A DNA stretch of 64,000 nucleotides from Macropodus opercularis. Its lineage: Eukaryota > Chordata > Actinopteri > Anabantiformes > Osphronemidae. Below are positions 22,101-37,100 of the stretch, piece after piece (position 1 is the first letter of the stretch; each line of letters opens with the position of its first letter). The stretch is taken from NCBI GenBank assembly GCA_030770545.1, contig CM061109.1, forward strand, positions 3,720,001 to 3,784,000, given 5' to 3'. The position numbers and the translations under genes are program-made. Under the pieces are notes generated by a model. It was not told the origin of the DNA, did no database searches, and saw only the letters and a list, made by a program, of their open reading frames with translations.

Positions 22101-25100
22101 CGCATGCTACCTGCTGTCTAAACGCATGTTCCATTTGGCCAACACACCAACCTGGTAAAGCTTCTAACTTCCCCATTTTGTTCCCTGTGGTTGTGTAGAT
22201 TCACTTGGGCCGGTGCTTAAACTTTCAATGGGCTTATCATTCACACAGGGGTTTTCACTCACACTGATCTTCCCATCTCATCGTATGGTTGGATCTTATC
22301 AAACATACTCTAACTTTGGGTGACTCTCTTCAGCCAGGTAGTTTGTATGACACATTCGTTCCGAGCAACGTACCCTGTAGTGTGCTTATCAGCAATGCAC
22401 ACGGGACACTGAAGGAGTCATCGCAAAGCTTATGATGTTATTATATCAGTCATACGCCCATTTTATTCAGATGGGACATCCCTAGATGTATGAATGCTCT
22501 AAAACATAAAATCAACTCAAATAAAACTAAATACAAGCTAGGTTTACCACAAAGTGACACAAATGAAGACAAAAAAAATCTGCTTTAAAACATAGGCCAC
22601 AATGTTGCTGAACTTTTTCTTACACATGTGGTCGATTCTCTTTAAACCCATTAATGACTTACACAAGGTAAGACTTCAGTATTTGTAATATCCTACATGT
22701 AACTTCACTGTAACATTCACTGACCACTAAAGAAATTACAGAACGCGTCAGGTGACTAAACCATTTCACAGAGCTACACACACATTCTACACCTACACAT
22801 AGTTGCTTCAGAACACTGGACTCACTCTGAATGGAGCGTCCGCTGTCTGCCTCCTGTCCCGGATGTCAGGCGGGAATCCAGTCCTGTTTCTGTGGAGCAG
22901 GTGGAACTTTTCCCTGGTGTCGGCTGTAACCATAAGTCTGGACTCAGGCGCCGGTCAGCAGACTCTCCATCACACTTTTATACTACAAAATAAAACCAAT
23001 ATAAATCAAATTAATCAAAATACAAGCTAGGTTTAACACAAAGGTACATGTAAGTAGACACAGAAGTTTTAAAGCTATGCCCAAATCAATGCTTTGCCCC
23101 AACCTACAGGGAACTACTGTAATCTGTCAATACCCAAAGCATCTATTCTATACATTTGCACTTTCAGTCCAAAACCTGTTAACTAATGATCAGTAGCCTG
23201 AGCATCACAGAGAGGAGACTTGTTGGCTCTCGCCTCAACAATGAGTTTATGTTACAAGTTCAGAGGTTCATCGTAAAATACTGTGATGTAATTTCAGTTT
23301 GTATGTGATATAAAAGATGGTTCATAACACTGTACTCACTGTGAACGGAGCATCCGCTGTCCGCCTCCTGTTCCGAACATCAGGCGGGAATCCAGTCCTC
23401 CTTTTTCTGTTTAGAGGAACCTTTCCCTTGTGTCGACTGTAACCCTCAGTCTGGACTCAGGCGTCAGTCGGCAGACTGTCCGTCCAACTTCTGACACCAA
23501 GATGTCGTGGAAAAACCTTCTTCAAATGCTGGAACATACTGAGAAAACTAGAGGAGCATGTTGGTGTAATGAACCAGCTCAACGTTTAGTACGTGCTGGC
23601 ATGAGGAAGACATCCTACAGCGAACCACTGTCTTCTGATGGATGTTAACACCAGAGCTTCTTATATATTGTAACACAATGGTTTAGCCACCCCTCGCATG
23701 CTACCTGCTGTCTAAACGCATGTTCCATTTGGCCAACACACCAACCTGGTAAAGCTTCTAACTTCCCCATTTTGTTCCCTGTGGTTGTGTAGATTCACTT
23801 GGGCCGGTGCTTAAACTTTCAATGGGCTTATCATTCACACAGGGGTTTTCACTCACACTGATCTTCCCATCTCATCGTATGGTTGGATCTTATCAAACAT
23901 ACTCTAACTTTGGGTGACTCTCTTCAGCCAGGTAGTTTGTATGACACATTCGTTCCGAGCAACGTACCCTGTAGTGTGCTTATCAGCAATGCACACGGGA
24001 CACTGAAGGAGTCATCGCAAAGCTTATGATGTTATTATATCAGTCATACGCCCATTTTATTCAGATGGGACATCCCTAGATGTATGAATGCTCTAAAACA
24101 TAAAATCAACTCAAATAAAACTAAATACAAGCTAGGTTTACCACAAAGTGACACAAATGAAGACAAAAAAAATCTGCTTTAAAACATAGGCCACAATGTT
24201 GCTGAACTTTTTCTTACACATGTGGTCGATTCTCTTTAAACCCATTAATGACTTACACAACGTAAGACTTCAGTATTTGTAATATCCTACATGTAACTTC
24301 ACTGTAACATTCACTGACCACTAAAGAAATTACAGAACGCGTCAGGTGACTAAACCATTTCACAGAGCTACACACACATTCTTCACCTACACATAGTTGC
24401 TTCAGAACACTGGACTCACTCTGAATGGAGCGTCCGCTGTCTGCCTCCTGTCCCGGATGTCAGGCGGGAATCCAGTCCTGTTTCTGTGGAGCAGGTGGAA
24501 CTTTTCCCTGGTGTCGGCTGTAACCATTAGTCTGGACTCAGGCGCCGGTCAGCAGACTGTCCATCACACTTTTATACTACAAAATAAAACCAATATAAAT
24601 CAAATTAATCAAAATACAAGCTAGGTTTAACACAAAGGTACATGTAAGTAGACACAGAAGTTTTAAAGCTATGCCCAAATCAATGCTTTGCCCCAACCTA
24701 CAGGGAACTACTGTAATCTGTCAATACCCAAAGCATCTATTCTATACATTTGCACTTTCAGTCCAAAACCTGTTAACTAATGATCAGTAGCCTGAGCATC
24801 ACAGAGAGGAGACTTGTTGGCTCTCGCCTCAACAATGAGTTTATGTTACAAGTTCAGAGGTTCATCGTAAAATACTGTGATGTAATTTCAGTTTGTATGT
24901 GATATAAAAGATGGCTCATAACACTGTACTCACTGTGAACGGAGCATCCGCTGTCCGCCTCCTGTTCCGAACATCAGGCGGGAATCCAGTCCTCCTTTTT
25001 CTGTTTAGAGGAACCTTTCCCTTGTGTCGACTGTAACCCTCAGTCTGGACTCAGGCGTCAGTCGGCAGACTGTCCGTCCAACTTCTGACACCAAGATGTC

Positions 25101-28100
25101 GTGGAAAAACCTTCTTCAAATGCTGGAACATACTGAGAAAACTAGAGGAGCATGTTGGTGTAATGAACCAGCTCAACGTTTAGTACGTGCTGGCATGAGG
25201 AAGACATCCTACAGCGAACCACTGTCTTCTGATGGATGTTAACACCAGAGCTTCTTATATATTGTAACACAATGGTTTAGCCACCCCTCGCATGCTACCT
25301 GCTGTCTAAACGCATGTTCCATTTGGCCAACACACCAACCTGGTAAAGCTTCTAACTTCCCCATTTTGTTCCCTGTGGTTGTGTAGATTCACTTGGGCCG
25401 GTGCTTAAACTTTCAATGGGCTTATCATTCACACAGGGGTTTTCACTCACACTGATCTTCCCATCTCATCGTATGGTTGGATCTTATCAAACATACTCTA
25501 ACTTTGGGTGACTCTCTTCAGCCAGGTAGTTTGTATGACACATTCGTTCCGAGCAACGTACCCTGTAGTGTGCTTATCAGCAATGCACACGGGACACTGA
25601 AGGAGTCATCGCAAAGCTTATGATGTTATTATATCAGTCATACGCCCATTTTATTCAGATGGGACATCCCTAGATGTATGAATGCTCTAAAACATAAAAT
25701 CAACTCAAATAAAACTAAATACAAGCTAGGTTTACCACAAAGTGACACAAATGAAGACAAAAAAAATCTGCTTTAAAACATAGGCCACAATGTTGCTGAA
25801 CTTTTTCTTACACATGTGGTCGATTCTCTTTAAACCCATTAATGACTTACACAACGTAAGACTTCAGTATTTGTAATATCCTACATGTAACTTCACTGTA
25901 ACATTCACTGACCACTAAAGAAATTACAGAACGCGTCAGGTGACTAAACCATTTCACAGAGCTACACACACATTCTTCACCTACACATAGTTGCTTCAGA
26001 ACACTGGACTCACTCTGAATGGAGCGTCCGCTGTCTGCCTCCTGTCCCGGATGTCAGGCGGGAATCCAGTCCTGTTTCTGTGGAGCAGGTGGAACTTTTC
26101 CCTGGTGTCGGCTGTAACCATTAGTCTGGACTCAGGTGCCGGTCATCAGACTGTACATCACACTTTTATACTACAAAATAAAACCAATATAAATCAAATT
26201 AATCAAAATACAAGCTAGGTTTAACACAAAGGTACATGTAATTAGACACAGAAGTTTTAAAGCTATGCCCAAATCAATGCTTTGCCCCAACCTACAGGGA
26301 ACTACTGTAATCTGTCAATACCCAAAGCATCTATTCTATACATTTGCACTTTCAGTCCAAAACCTGTTAACTAATGATCAGTAGCCTGAGCATCACAGAG
26401 AGGAGACTTGTTGGCTCTCGCCTCAACAATGAGTTTATGTTACAAGTTCAGAGGTTCATCGTAAAATACTGTGATGTAATTTCAGTTTGTATGTGATATA
26501 AAAGATGGTTCATAACACTGTACTCACTGTGAACGGAGCATCCGCTGTCCGCCTCCTGTTCCGAACATCAGGCGGGAATCCAGTCCTCCTTTTTCTGTTT
26601 AGAGGAACCTTTCCCTTGTGTCGACTGTAACCCTCAGTGTGGACTCAGGCGTCAGTCGGCAGACTGTCCGTCCAACTTCTGACACCAAGATGTCGTGGAA
26701 AAACCTTCTTCAAATGCTGGAACATACTGAGAAAACTAGAGGAGCATGTTGGTGTAATGAACCAGCTCAACGTTTAGTACGTGCTGGCATGAGGAAGACA
26801 TCCTACAGCGAACCACTGTCTTCTGATGGATGTTAACACCAGAGCTTCTTATATATTGTAACACAATGGTTTAGCCACCCCTCGCATGCTACCTGCTGTC
26901 TAAACGCATGTTCCATTTGGCCAACACACCAACCTGGTAAAGCTTCTAACTTCCCCATTTTGTTCCCTGTGGTTGTGTAGATTCACTTGGGCCGGTGCTT
27001 AAACTTTCAATGGGCTTATCATTCACACAGGGGTTTTCACTCACACTGATCTTCCCATCTCATCGTATGGTTGGATCTTATCACACATACTCTAACTTTG
27101 GGTGACTCTCTTCAGCCAGGTAGTTTGTATGACACATTCGTTCCGAGCAACGTACCCTGTAGTGTGCTTATCAGCAATGCACACGGGACACTGAAGGAGT
27201 CATCGCAAAGCTTATGATGTTATTATATCAGTCATACGCCCATTTTATTCAGATGGGACATCCCTAGATGTATGAATGCTCTAAAACATAAAATCAACTC
27301 AAATAAAACTAAATACAAGCTAGGTTTACCACAAAGTGACACAAATGAAGACAAACTAAAATACAGTTTAAAAACATAGGCCACAATGTTGCTGAACTTT
27401 TTCTTACACATGTGGTCGATTCTCTTTAAACCCATTAATGACTTACACAACGTAAGACTTCAGTATTTGTAATATCCTACGTGTAACTTCACTGTAACAT
27501 TCACTGACCACTAAAGAAATTACAGAACGCGTCAGGTGACTAAACCATTTCACAGAGCTACACACACATTCTTCACCTACACATAGTTGCTTCAGAACAC
27601 TGGACTCACTCTGAATGGAGCGTCCGCTGTCTGCCTCCTGTCCCGGATGTCAGGCGGGAATCCAGTCCTGTTTCTGTGGAGCAGGTGGAACTTTTCCCTG
27701 GTGTCGGCTGTAACCATTAGTCTGGACTCAGGCGCCGGTCAGCAGACTGTCCATCACACTTTTATACTACAAAATAAAACCAATATAAATCGAAATATTT
27801 AAAATACAAGCTAGGTTTAACACAAAGGTACATGTAAGTAGACACAGAAGTTTTAAAGCTATGCCCAAATCAATGCTTTGCCCCAACCTACAGGGAACTG
27901 CTGTAATCTGTCAATACCCAAAGCATCTATTCTATACATTTGCACTTTCAGTCCAAAACCTGTTAACTAATGATCAGTAGCCTGAGCATCACAGAGAGGA
28001 GACTTGTTGGCTCTCGCCTCAACAATGAGTTTATGTTACAAGTTCAGAGGTTCATCGTAAAATACTGTGATGTAATTTCAGTTTGTATGTGATATAAAAG

Positions 28101-31100
28101 ATGGTTCATAACACTGTACTCACTGTGAACAGAGCATCCGCTGTCCGCCTCCTGTTCCGAACATCAGGCGGGAATCCAGTCCTCCTTTTTCTGTTTAGAG
28201 GAACCTTTCCCTTGTGTCGACTGTAACCCTCAGTCTGGACTCAGGCGTCAGTCGGCAGACTGTCCGTCCAACTTCTGACACCAAGATGTCGTGGAAAAAC
28301 CTTCTTCAAATGCTGGAACATACTGAGAAAACTAGAGGAGCATGTTGGTGTAATGAACCAGCTCAACGTTTAGTACGTGCTGGCATGAGGAAGACATCCT
28401 ACAGCGAACCACTGTCTTCTGATGGATGTTAACACCAGAGCTTCTTATATATTGTAACACAATGGTTTAGCCACCCCTCGCATGCTACCTGCTGTCTAAA
28501 CGCATGTTCCATTTGGCCAACACACCAACCTGGTAAAGCTTCTAACTTCCCCATTTTGTTCCCTGTGGTTGTGTAAATTCACTTGGGCCGGTGCTTAAAC
28601 TTTCAATGGGCTTATCATTCACACAGGGGTTTTCACTCACACTGATCTTCCCATCTCATCGTATGGTTGGATCTTATCACACATACTCTAACTTTGGGTG
28701 ACTCTCTTCAGCCAGGTAGTTTGTATGACACATTCGTTCCGAGCAACGTACCCTGTAGTGTGCTTATCAGCAATGCACACGGGACACTGAAGGAGTCATC
28801 GCAAAGCTTATGATGTTATTATATCAGTCATACGCCCATTTTATTCAGATGGGACATCCCTAGATGTATGAATGCTCTAAAACATAAAATCAACTCAAAT
28901 AAAACTAAATACAAGCTAGGTTTACCACAAAGTGACACAAATGAAGACAAAAAAAATCTGCTTTAAAACATAGGCCACAATGTTGCTGAACTTTTTCTTA
29001 CACATGTGGTCGATTCTCTTTAAACCCATTAATGACTTACACAACGTAAGACTTCAGTATTTGTAATATCCTACATGTAACTTCACTGTAACATTCACTG
29101 ACCACTAAAGAAATTACAGAACGCGTCAGGTGACTAAACCATTTCACAGAGCTACACACACATTCTTCACCTACACATAGTTGCTTCAGAACACTGGACT
29201 CACTCTGAATGGAGCGTCCGCTGTCTGCCTCCTGTCCCGGATGTCAGGCGGGAATCCAGTCCTGTTTCTGTGGAGCAGGTGGAACTTTTCCCTGGTGTCG
29301 GCTGTAACCATCAGTCTGGACTCAGGCGCCGGTCAGCAGACTGTCCATCACACTTTTATACTACAAAATAAAACCAATATAAATCAAATTAATCAAAATA
29401 CAAGCTAGGTTTAACACAAAGGTACATGTAAGTAGACACAGAAGTTTTAAAGCTATGCCCAAATCAATGCTTTGCCCCAACCTACAGGGAACTACTGTAA
29501 TCTGTCAATACCCAAAGCATCTATTCTATACATTTGCACTTTCAGTCCAAAACCTATTAACTAATGATCAGTAGCCTGAGCATCACAGAGAGGAGACTTG
29601 TTGGCTCTCGCCTCAACAATGAGTTTATGTTACAAGTTCAGAGGTTCATCGTAAAATACTGTGATGTAATTTCAGTTTGTATGTGATATAAAAGATGGTT
29701 CATAACACTGTACTCACTGTGAACGGAGCATCCGCTGTCCGCCTCCTGTTCCGAACATCAGGCGGGAATCCAGTCCTCCTTTTTCTGTTTAGAGGAACCT
29801 TTCCCTTGTGTCGACTGTAACCCTCAGTCTGGACTCAGGCGTCAGTCGGCAGACTGTCCATCCAACTTCTGACACCAAGATGTCGTGGAAAAACCTTCTT
29901 CAAATGCTGGAACATACTGAGAAAACTAGAGGAGCATGTTGGTGTAATGAACCAGCTCAACGTTTAGTACGTGCTGGCATGAGGAATACATCCTACAGCG
30001 AACCACTGTCTTCTGATGGATGTTAACACCAGAGCTTCTTATATATTGTAACACAATGGTTTAGCCACCCCTCGCATGCTACCTGCTGTCTAAACGCATG
30101 TTCCATTTGGCCAACACACCAACCTGGTAAAGCTTCTAACTTCCCCATTTTGTTCCCTGTGGTTGTGTAGATTCACTTGGGCCGGTGCTTAAACTTTCAA
30201 TGGGCTTATCATTCACACAGGGGTTTTCACTCACACTGATCTTCCCATCTCATCGTATGGTTGGATCTTATCAAACATACTCTAACTTTGGGTGACTCTC
30301 TTCAGCCAGGTAGTTTGTATGACACATTCGTTCCGAGCAACGTACCCTGTAGTGTGCTTATCAGCAATGCACACGGGACACTGAAGGAGTCATCGCAAAG
30401 CTTATGATGTTATTATATCAGTCATACGCCCATTTTATTCAGATGGGACATCCCTAGATGTATGAATGCTCTAAAACATAAAATCAACTCAAATAAAACT
30501 AAATACAAGCTAGGTTTACCACAAAGTGACACAAATGAAGACAAAAAAAAATCTGCTTTAAAACATAGGCCACAATGTTGCTGAACTTTTTCTTACACAT
30601 GTGGTCGATTCTCTTTAAACCCATTAATGACTTACACAAGGTAAGACTTCAGTATTTGTAATATCCTACATGTAACTTCACTGTAACATTCACTGACCAC
30701 TAAAGAAATTACAGAACGCGTCAGGTGACTAAACCCTTTCACAGAGCTACACACACATTCTTCACCTACACATAGTTGCTTCAGAACACTGGACTCACTC
30801 TGAATGGAGCGTCCGCTGTCTGCCTCCTGTCCCGGATGTCAGGCGGGAATCCAGTCCTGTTTCTGTGGAGCAGGTGGAACTTTTCCCTGGTGTCGGCTGT
30901 AACCATCAGTCTGGACTCAGGCGCCGGTCAGCAGACTGTCCATCACACTTTTATACTACAAAATAAAACCAATATAAATCAAATTAATCAAAATACAAGC
31001 TAGGTTTAACACAGAGGTACATGTAAGTAGACACAGAAGTTTTAAAGCTATGCCCAAATCAATGCTTTGCCCCAACCTACAGGGAACTACTGTAATCTGT

Positions 31101-34100
31101 CAATACCCAAAGCATCTATTCTATACATTTGCACTTTCAGACAAAAACCTGTTAACTAATGATCAGTAGCCTGAGCATCACAGAGAGGAGACTTGTTGGC
31201 TCTCGCCTCAACAATGAGTTTATGTTACAAGTTCAGAGGTTCATCGTAAAATACTGTGATGTAATTTCAGTTTGTATGTGATATAAAAGATGGTTCATAA
31301 CACTGTACTCACTGTGAACGGAGCATCCGCTGTCCGCCTCCTGTTCCGAACATCAGGCGGGAATCCAGTCCTCCTTTTTCTGTTTAGAGGAACCTTTCCC
31401 TTGTGTCGACTGTAACCCTCAGTCTGGACTCAGGCGTCAGTCGGCAGACTGTCCGTCCAACTTCTGACACCAAGATGTCGTGGAAAAACCTTCTTCAAAT
31501 GCTGGAACATACTGAAAAAACTAGAGGAGCATGTTGGTGTAATGAACCAGCTCAACGTTTAGTACGTGCTGGCATGAGGAAGACATCCTACAGCGAACCA
31601 CTGTCTTCTGATGGATGTTAACACCAGAGCTTCTTATATATTGTAACACAATGGTTTAGCCACCCCTCGCATGCTACCTGCTGTCTAAACGCATGTTCCA
31701 TTTGGCCAACACACCAACCTGGTAAAGCTTCTAACTTCCCCATTTTTTTCCCTGTGGTTGTGTAAATTCACTTGGGCCGGTGCTTAAACTTTCAATGGGC
31801 TTATCATTCACACAGGGGTTTTCACTCACACTGATCTTCCCATCTCATCGTATGGTTGGATCTTATCACACATACTCTAACTTTGGGTGACTCTCTTCAG
31901 CCAGGTAGTTTGTATGACACATTCGTTCCGAGCAACGTACCCTGTAGTGTGCTTATCAGCAATGCACACGGGACACTGAAGGAGTCATCGCAAAGCTTAT
32001 GATGTTATTATATCAGTCATACGCCCATTTTATTCAGATGGGACATCCCTAGATGTATGAATGCTCTAAAACATAAAATCAACTCAAATAAAACTAAATA
32101 CAAGCTAGGTTTACCACAAAGTGACACAAATGAAGACAAAAAAAATCTGCTTTAAAACATAGGCCACAATGTTGCTGAACTTTTTCTTACACATGTGGTC
32201 GATTCTCTTTAAACCCATGAATGACTTACACAACGTAAGACTTCAGTATTTGTAATATCCTACATGTAACTTCACTGTAACATTCACTGACCACTAAAGA
32301 AATTACAGAACGCGTCAGGTGACTAAACCATTTCACAGAGCTACACACACATTCTTCACCTACACATAGTTGCTTCAGAACACTGGACTCACTCTGAATG
32401 GAGCGTCCGCTGTCTGCCTCCTGTCCCGGATGTCAGGCGGGAATCCAGTCCTGTTTCTGTGGAGCAGGTGGAACTTTTCCCTGGTGTCGGCTGTAACCAT
32501 TAGTCTGGACTCAGGCGCCGGTCAGCAGACTGTCCATCACACTTTTATACTACAAAATAAAACCAATATAAATCAAATTAATCAAAATACAAGCTAGGTT
32601 TAACACAAAGGTACATGTAAGTAGACACAGAAGTTTTAAAGCTATGCCCAAATCAATGCTTTGCCCCAACCTACAGGGAACTACTGTAATCTGTCAATAC
32701 CCAAAGCATCTATTCTATACATTTGCACTTTCAGTCCAAAACCTGTTAACTAATGATCAGTAGCCTGAGCATCACAGAGAGGAGACTTGTTGGCTCTCGC
32801 CTCAACAATGAGTTTATGTTACAAGTTCAGAGGTTCATCGTAAAATACTGTGATGTCATTTTAGTTTGTATGTGATATAAAAGATGGTTCATAACACTGT
32901 ACTCACTGTGAACGGAGCATCCGCTGTCCGCCTCCTGTTCCGAACATCAGGCGGGAATCCAGTCCTCCTTTTTCTGTTTAGAGGAACCTTTCCCTTGTGT
33001 CGACTGTAACCCTCAGTCTGGACTCAGGCGTCAGTCGGCAGACTGTCCGTCCAACTTCTGACACCAAGATGTCGTGGAAAAACCTTCTTCAAATGCTGGA
33101 ACATACTGAGAAAACTAGAGGAGCATGTTGGTGTAATGAACCAGCTCAACGTTTAGTACGTGCTGGAATGAGGAAGACATCCTACAGCGAACCACTGTCT
33201 TCTGATGGATGTTAACACCAGAGCTTCTTATATATTGTAACACAATGGTTTAGCCACCCCTCGCATGCTACCTGCTGTCTAAACGCATGTTCCATTTGGC
33301 CAACACACCAACCTGGTAAAGCTTCTAACTTCCCCATTTTGTTCCCTGTGGTTGTGTAGATTCACTTGGGCCGGTGCTTAAACTTTCAATGGGCTTATCA
33401 TTCACACAGGGGTTTTCACTCACACTGATCTTCCCATCTCATCGTATGGTTGGATCTTATCAAACATACTCTAACTTTGGGTGACTCTCTTCAGCCAGGT
33501 AGTTTGTATGACACATTCGTTCCGAGCAACGTACCCTGTAGTGTGCTTATCAGCAATGCACACGGGACACTGAAGGAGTCATCGCAAAGCTTATGATGTT
33601 ATTATATCAGTCATACGCCCATTTTATTCAGATGGGACATCCCTAGATGTATGAATGCTCTAAAACATAAAATCAACTCAAATAAAACTAAATACAAGCT
33701 AGGTTTACCACAAAGTGACACAAATGAAGACAAACTAAAATACAGTTTAAAAACATAGGCCACAATGTTGCTGAACTTTTTCTTACACATGTGGTCGATT
33801 CTCTTTAAACCCATTAATGACTTACACAACGTAAGACTTCAGTATTTGTAATATCCTACATGTAACTTCACTGTAACATTCACTGACCACTAAAGAAATT
33901 ACAGAACGCGTCAGGTGACTAAACCATTTCACAGAGCTACACACACATTCTTCACCTACACATAGTTGCTTCAGAACACTGGACTCACTCTGAATGGAGC
34001 GTCCGCTGTCTGCCTCCTGTCCCGGATGTCAGGCGGGAATCCAGTCCTGTTTCTGTGGAGCAGGTGGAACTTTTCCCTGGTGTCGGCTGTAACCATCAGT

Positions 34101-37100
34101 CTGGACTCAGGCGCCGGTCAGCAGACTGTCCATCACACTTTTATACTACAAAATAAAACCAATATAAATCAAATTAATCAAAATACAAGCTAGGTTTAAC
34201 ACAAAGGTACATGTAAGTAGACACAGAAGTTTTAAAGCTATGCCCAAATCAATGCTTTGCCCCAACCTACAGGGAAATCCTGTAATCTGTCAATACCCAA
34301 AGCATCTATTCTATACATTTGCACTTTCAGTCCAAAACCTGTTAACTAATTATCAGTAGCCTGAGCATCACAGAGAGGAGACTTGTTGGCTCTCGCCTCA
34401 ACAATGAGTTTACGTTACAAGTTCAGAGGTTCATCGTAAAATACTGTGATGTAATTTCAGTTTGTATGTGATATAAAAGATGGTTCATAACACTGTACTC
34501 ACTGTGAACGGAGCATCCGCTGTCCGCCTCCTGTTCCGAACATCAGGCGGGAATCCAGTCCTCCTTTTTCTGTTTAGAGGAACCTTTCCCTTGTGTCGAC
34601 TGTAACCCTCAGTCTGGACTCAGGCGTCAGTCGGCAGACTGTCCGTCCAACTTCTGACACCAAGATGTCGTGGAAAAACCTTCTTCAAATGCTGGAACAT
34701 ACTGAGAAAACTAGAGGAGCATGTTGGTGTAATGAACCAGCTCAACGTTTAGTACGTGCTGGCATGAGGAAGACATCCTACAGCGAACCACTGTCTTCTG
34801 ATGGTTGTTAACACCAGAGCTTCTTATATATTGTAACACAATGGTTTAGCCACCCCTCGCATGCTACCTGCTGTCTAAACGCATGTTCCATTTGGCCAAC
34901 ACACCAACCTGGTAAAGCTTCTAACTTCCCCATTTTGTTCCCTGTGGTTGTGTAGATTCACTTGGGCCGGTGCTTAAACTTTCAATGGGCTTATCATTCA
35001 CACAGGGGTTTTCACTCACACTGATCTTCCCATCTCATCGTATGGTTGGATCTTATCAAACATACTCTAACTTTGGGTGACTCTCTTCAGCCAGGTAGTT
35101 TGTATGACACATTCGTTCCGAGCAACGTACCCTGTAGTGTGCTTATCAGCAATGCACACGGGACACTGAAGGAGTCATCGCAAAGCTTATGATGTTATTA
35201 TATCAGTCATACGCCCATTTTATTCAGATGGGACATCCCTAGATGTATGAATGCTCTAAAACATAAAATCAACTCAAATAAAACTAAATACAAGCTAGGT
35301 TTACCACAAAGTGACACAAATGAAGACAAACTAAAATACAGTTTAAAAACATAGGCCACAATGTTGCTGAACTTTTTCTTACACATGTGGTCGATTCTCT
35401 TTAAACCCATGAATGACTTACACAACGTAAGACTTCAGTATTTGTAATATCCTACATGTAACTTCACTGTAACATTCACTGACCACTAAAGAAATTACAG
35501 AACGCGTCAGGTGACTAAACCATTTCACAGAGCTACACACACATTCTTCACCTACACATAGTTGCTTCAGAACACTGGACTCACTCTGAATGGAGCGTCC
35601 GCTGTCTGCCTCCTGTCCCGGATGTCAGGCGGGAATCCAGTCCTGTTTCTGTGGAGCAGGTGGAACTTTTCCCTGGTGTCGGCTGTAACCATTAGTCTGG
35701 ACTCAGGCGCCGGTCAGCAGACTGTCCATCACACTTTTATACTACAAAATAAAACCAATATAAATCAAATTAATCAAAATACAAGCTAGGTTTAACACAA
35801 AGGTACATGTAAGTAGACACAGAAGTTTTAAAGCTATGCCCAAATCAATGCTTTGCCCCAACCTACAGGGAACTCCTGTAATCTGTCAATACCCAAAGCA
35901 TCTATTCTATACATTTGCACTTTCAGTCCAAAACCTGTTAACTAATTATCAGTAGCCTGAGCATCACAGAGAGGAGACTTGTTGGCTCTCGCCTCAACAA
36001 TGAGTTTACGTTACAAGTTCAGAGGTTCATCGTAAAATACTGTGATGTAATTTCAGTTTGTATGTGATATAAAAGATGGTTCATAACACTGTACTCACTG
36101 TGAACGGAGCATCCGCTGTCCGCCTCCTGTTCCGAACATCAGGCGGGAATCCAGTCCTCCTTTTTCAGTTTAGAGGAACCTTTCCCTTGTGTCGACTGTA
36201 ACCCTCAGTCTGGACTCAGGCGTCAGTCGACAGACTGTCCGTCCAACTTCTGACACCAAGATGTCGTGGAAAAACCTTCTTCAAATGCTGGAACATACTG
36301 AGATAACTAGAGGAGCATGTTGGTGTAATGAACCAGCTCAACGTTTAGTACGTGCTGGCATGAGGAAGACATCCTACAGCGAACCACTGTCTTCTGATGG
36401 ATGTTAACACCAGAGCTTCTTATATATTGTAACACAATGGTTTAGCCACCCCTCGCATGCTACCTGCTGTCTAAACGCATGTTCCATTTGGCCAACACAC
36501 CAACCTGGTAAAGCTTCTAACTTCCCCATTTTGTTCCCTGTGGTTGTGTAGATTCACTTGGGCCGGTGCTTAAACTTTCAATGGGCTTATCATTCACACA
36601 GGGGTTTTCACTCACACTGATCTTCCCATCTCATCGTATGGTTGGATCTTATCAAACATACTCTAACTTTGGGTGACTCTCTTCAGCCAGGTAGTTTGTA
36701 TGACACATTCGTTCCGAGCAACGTACCCTGTAGTGTGCTTATCAGCAATGCACACGGGACACTGAAGGAGTCATCGCAAAGCTTATGATGTTATCATATC
36801 AGTCATACGCCCATTTTATTCAGATGGGACATCCCTAGATGTATGAATGCTCTAAAACATAAAATCAACTCAAATAAAACTAAATACAAGCTAGGTTTAC
36901 CACAAAGTGACACAAATAAAGACAAAAAAAATCTGCTTTAAAACATAGGCCACAATGTTGCTGAACTTTTTCTTACACATGTGGTCGATTCTCTTTAAAC
37001 CCATTAATGACTTACACAACGTAAGACTTCAGTATTTGTAATATCCTACATGTAACTTCACTGTAACATTCACTGACCACTAAAGAAATTACAGAACGCG

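Noticed and set aside
27232..27450. Minus-strand 72-codon frame in some units
   Set aside because: It exists only in units with the ACTAAAATACAG cassette; it is a by-product of that variant.
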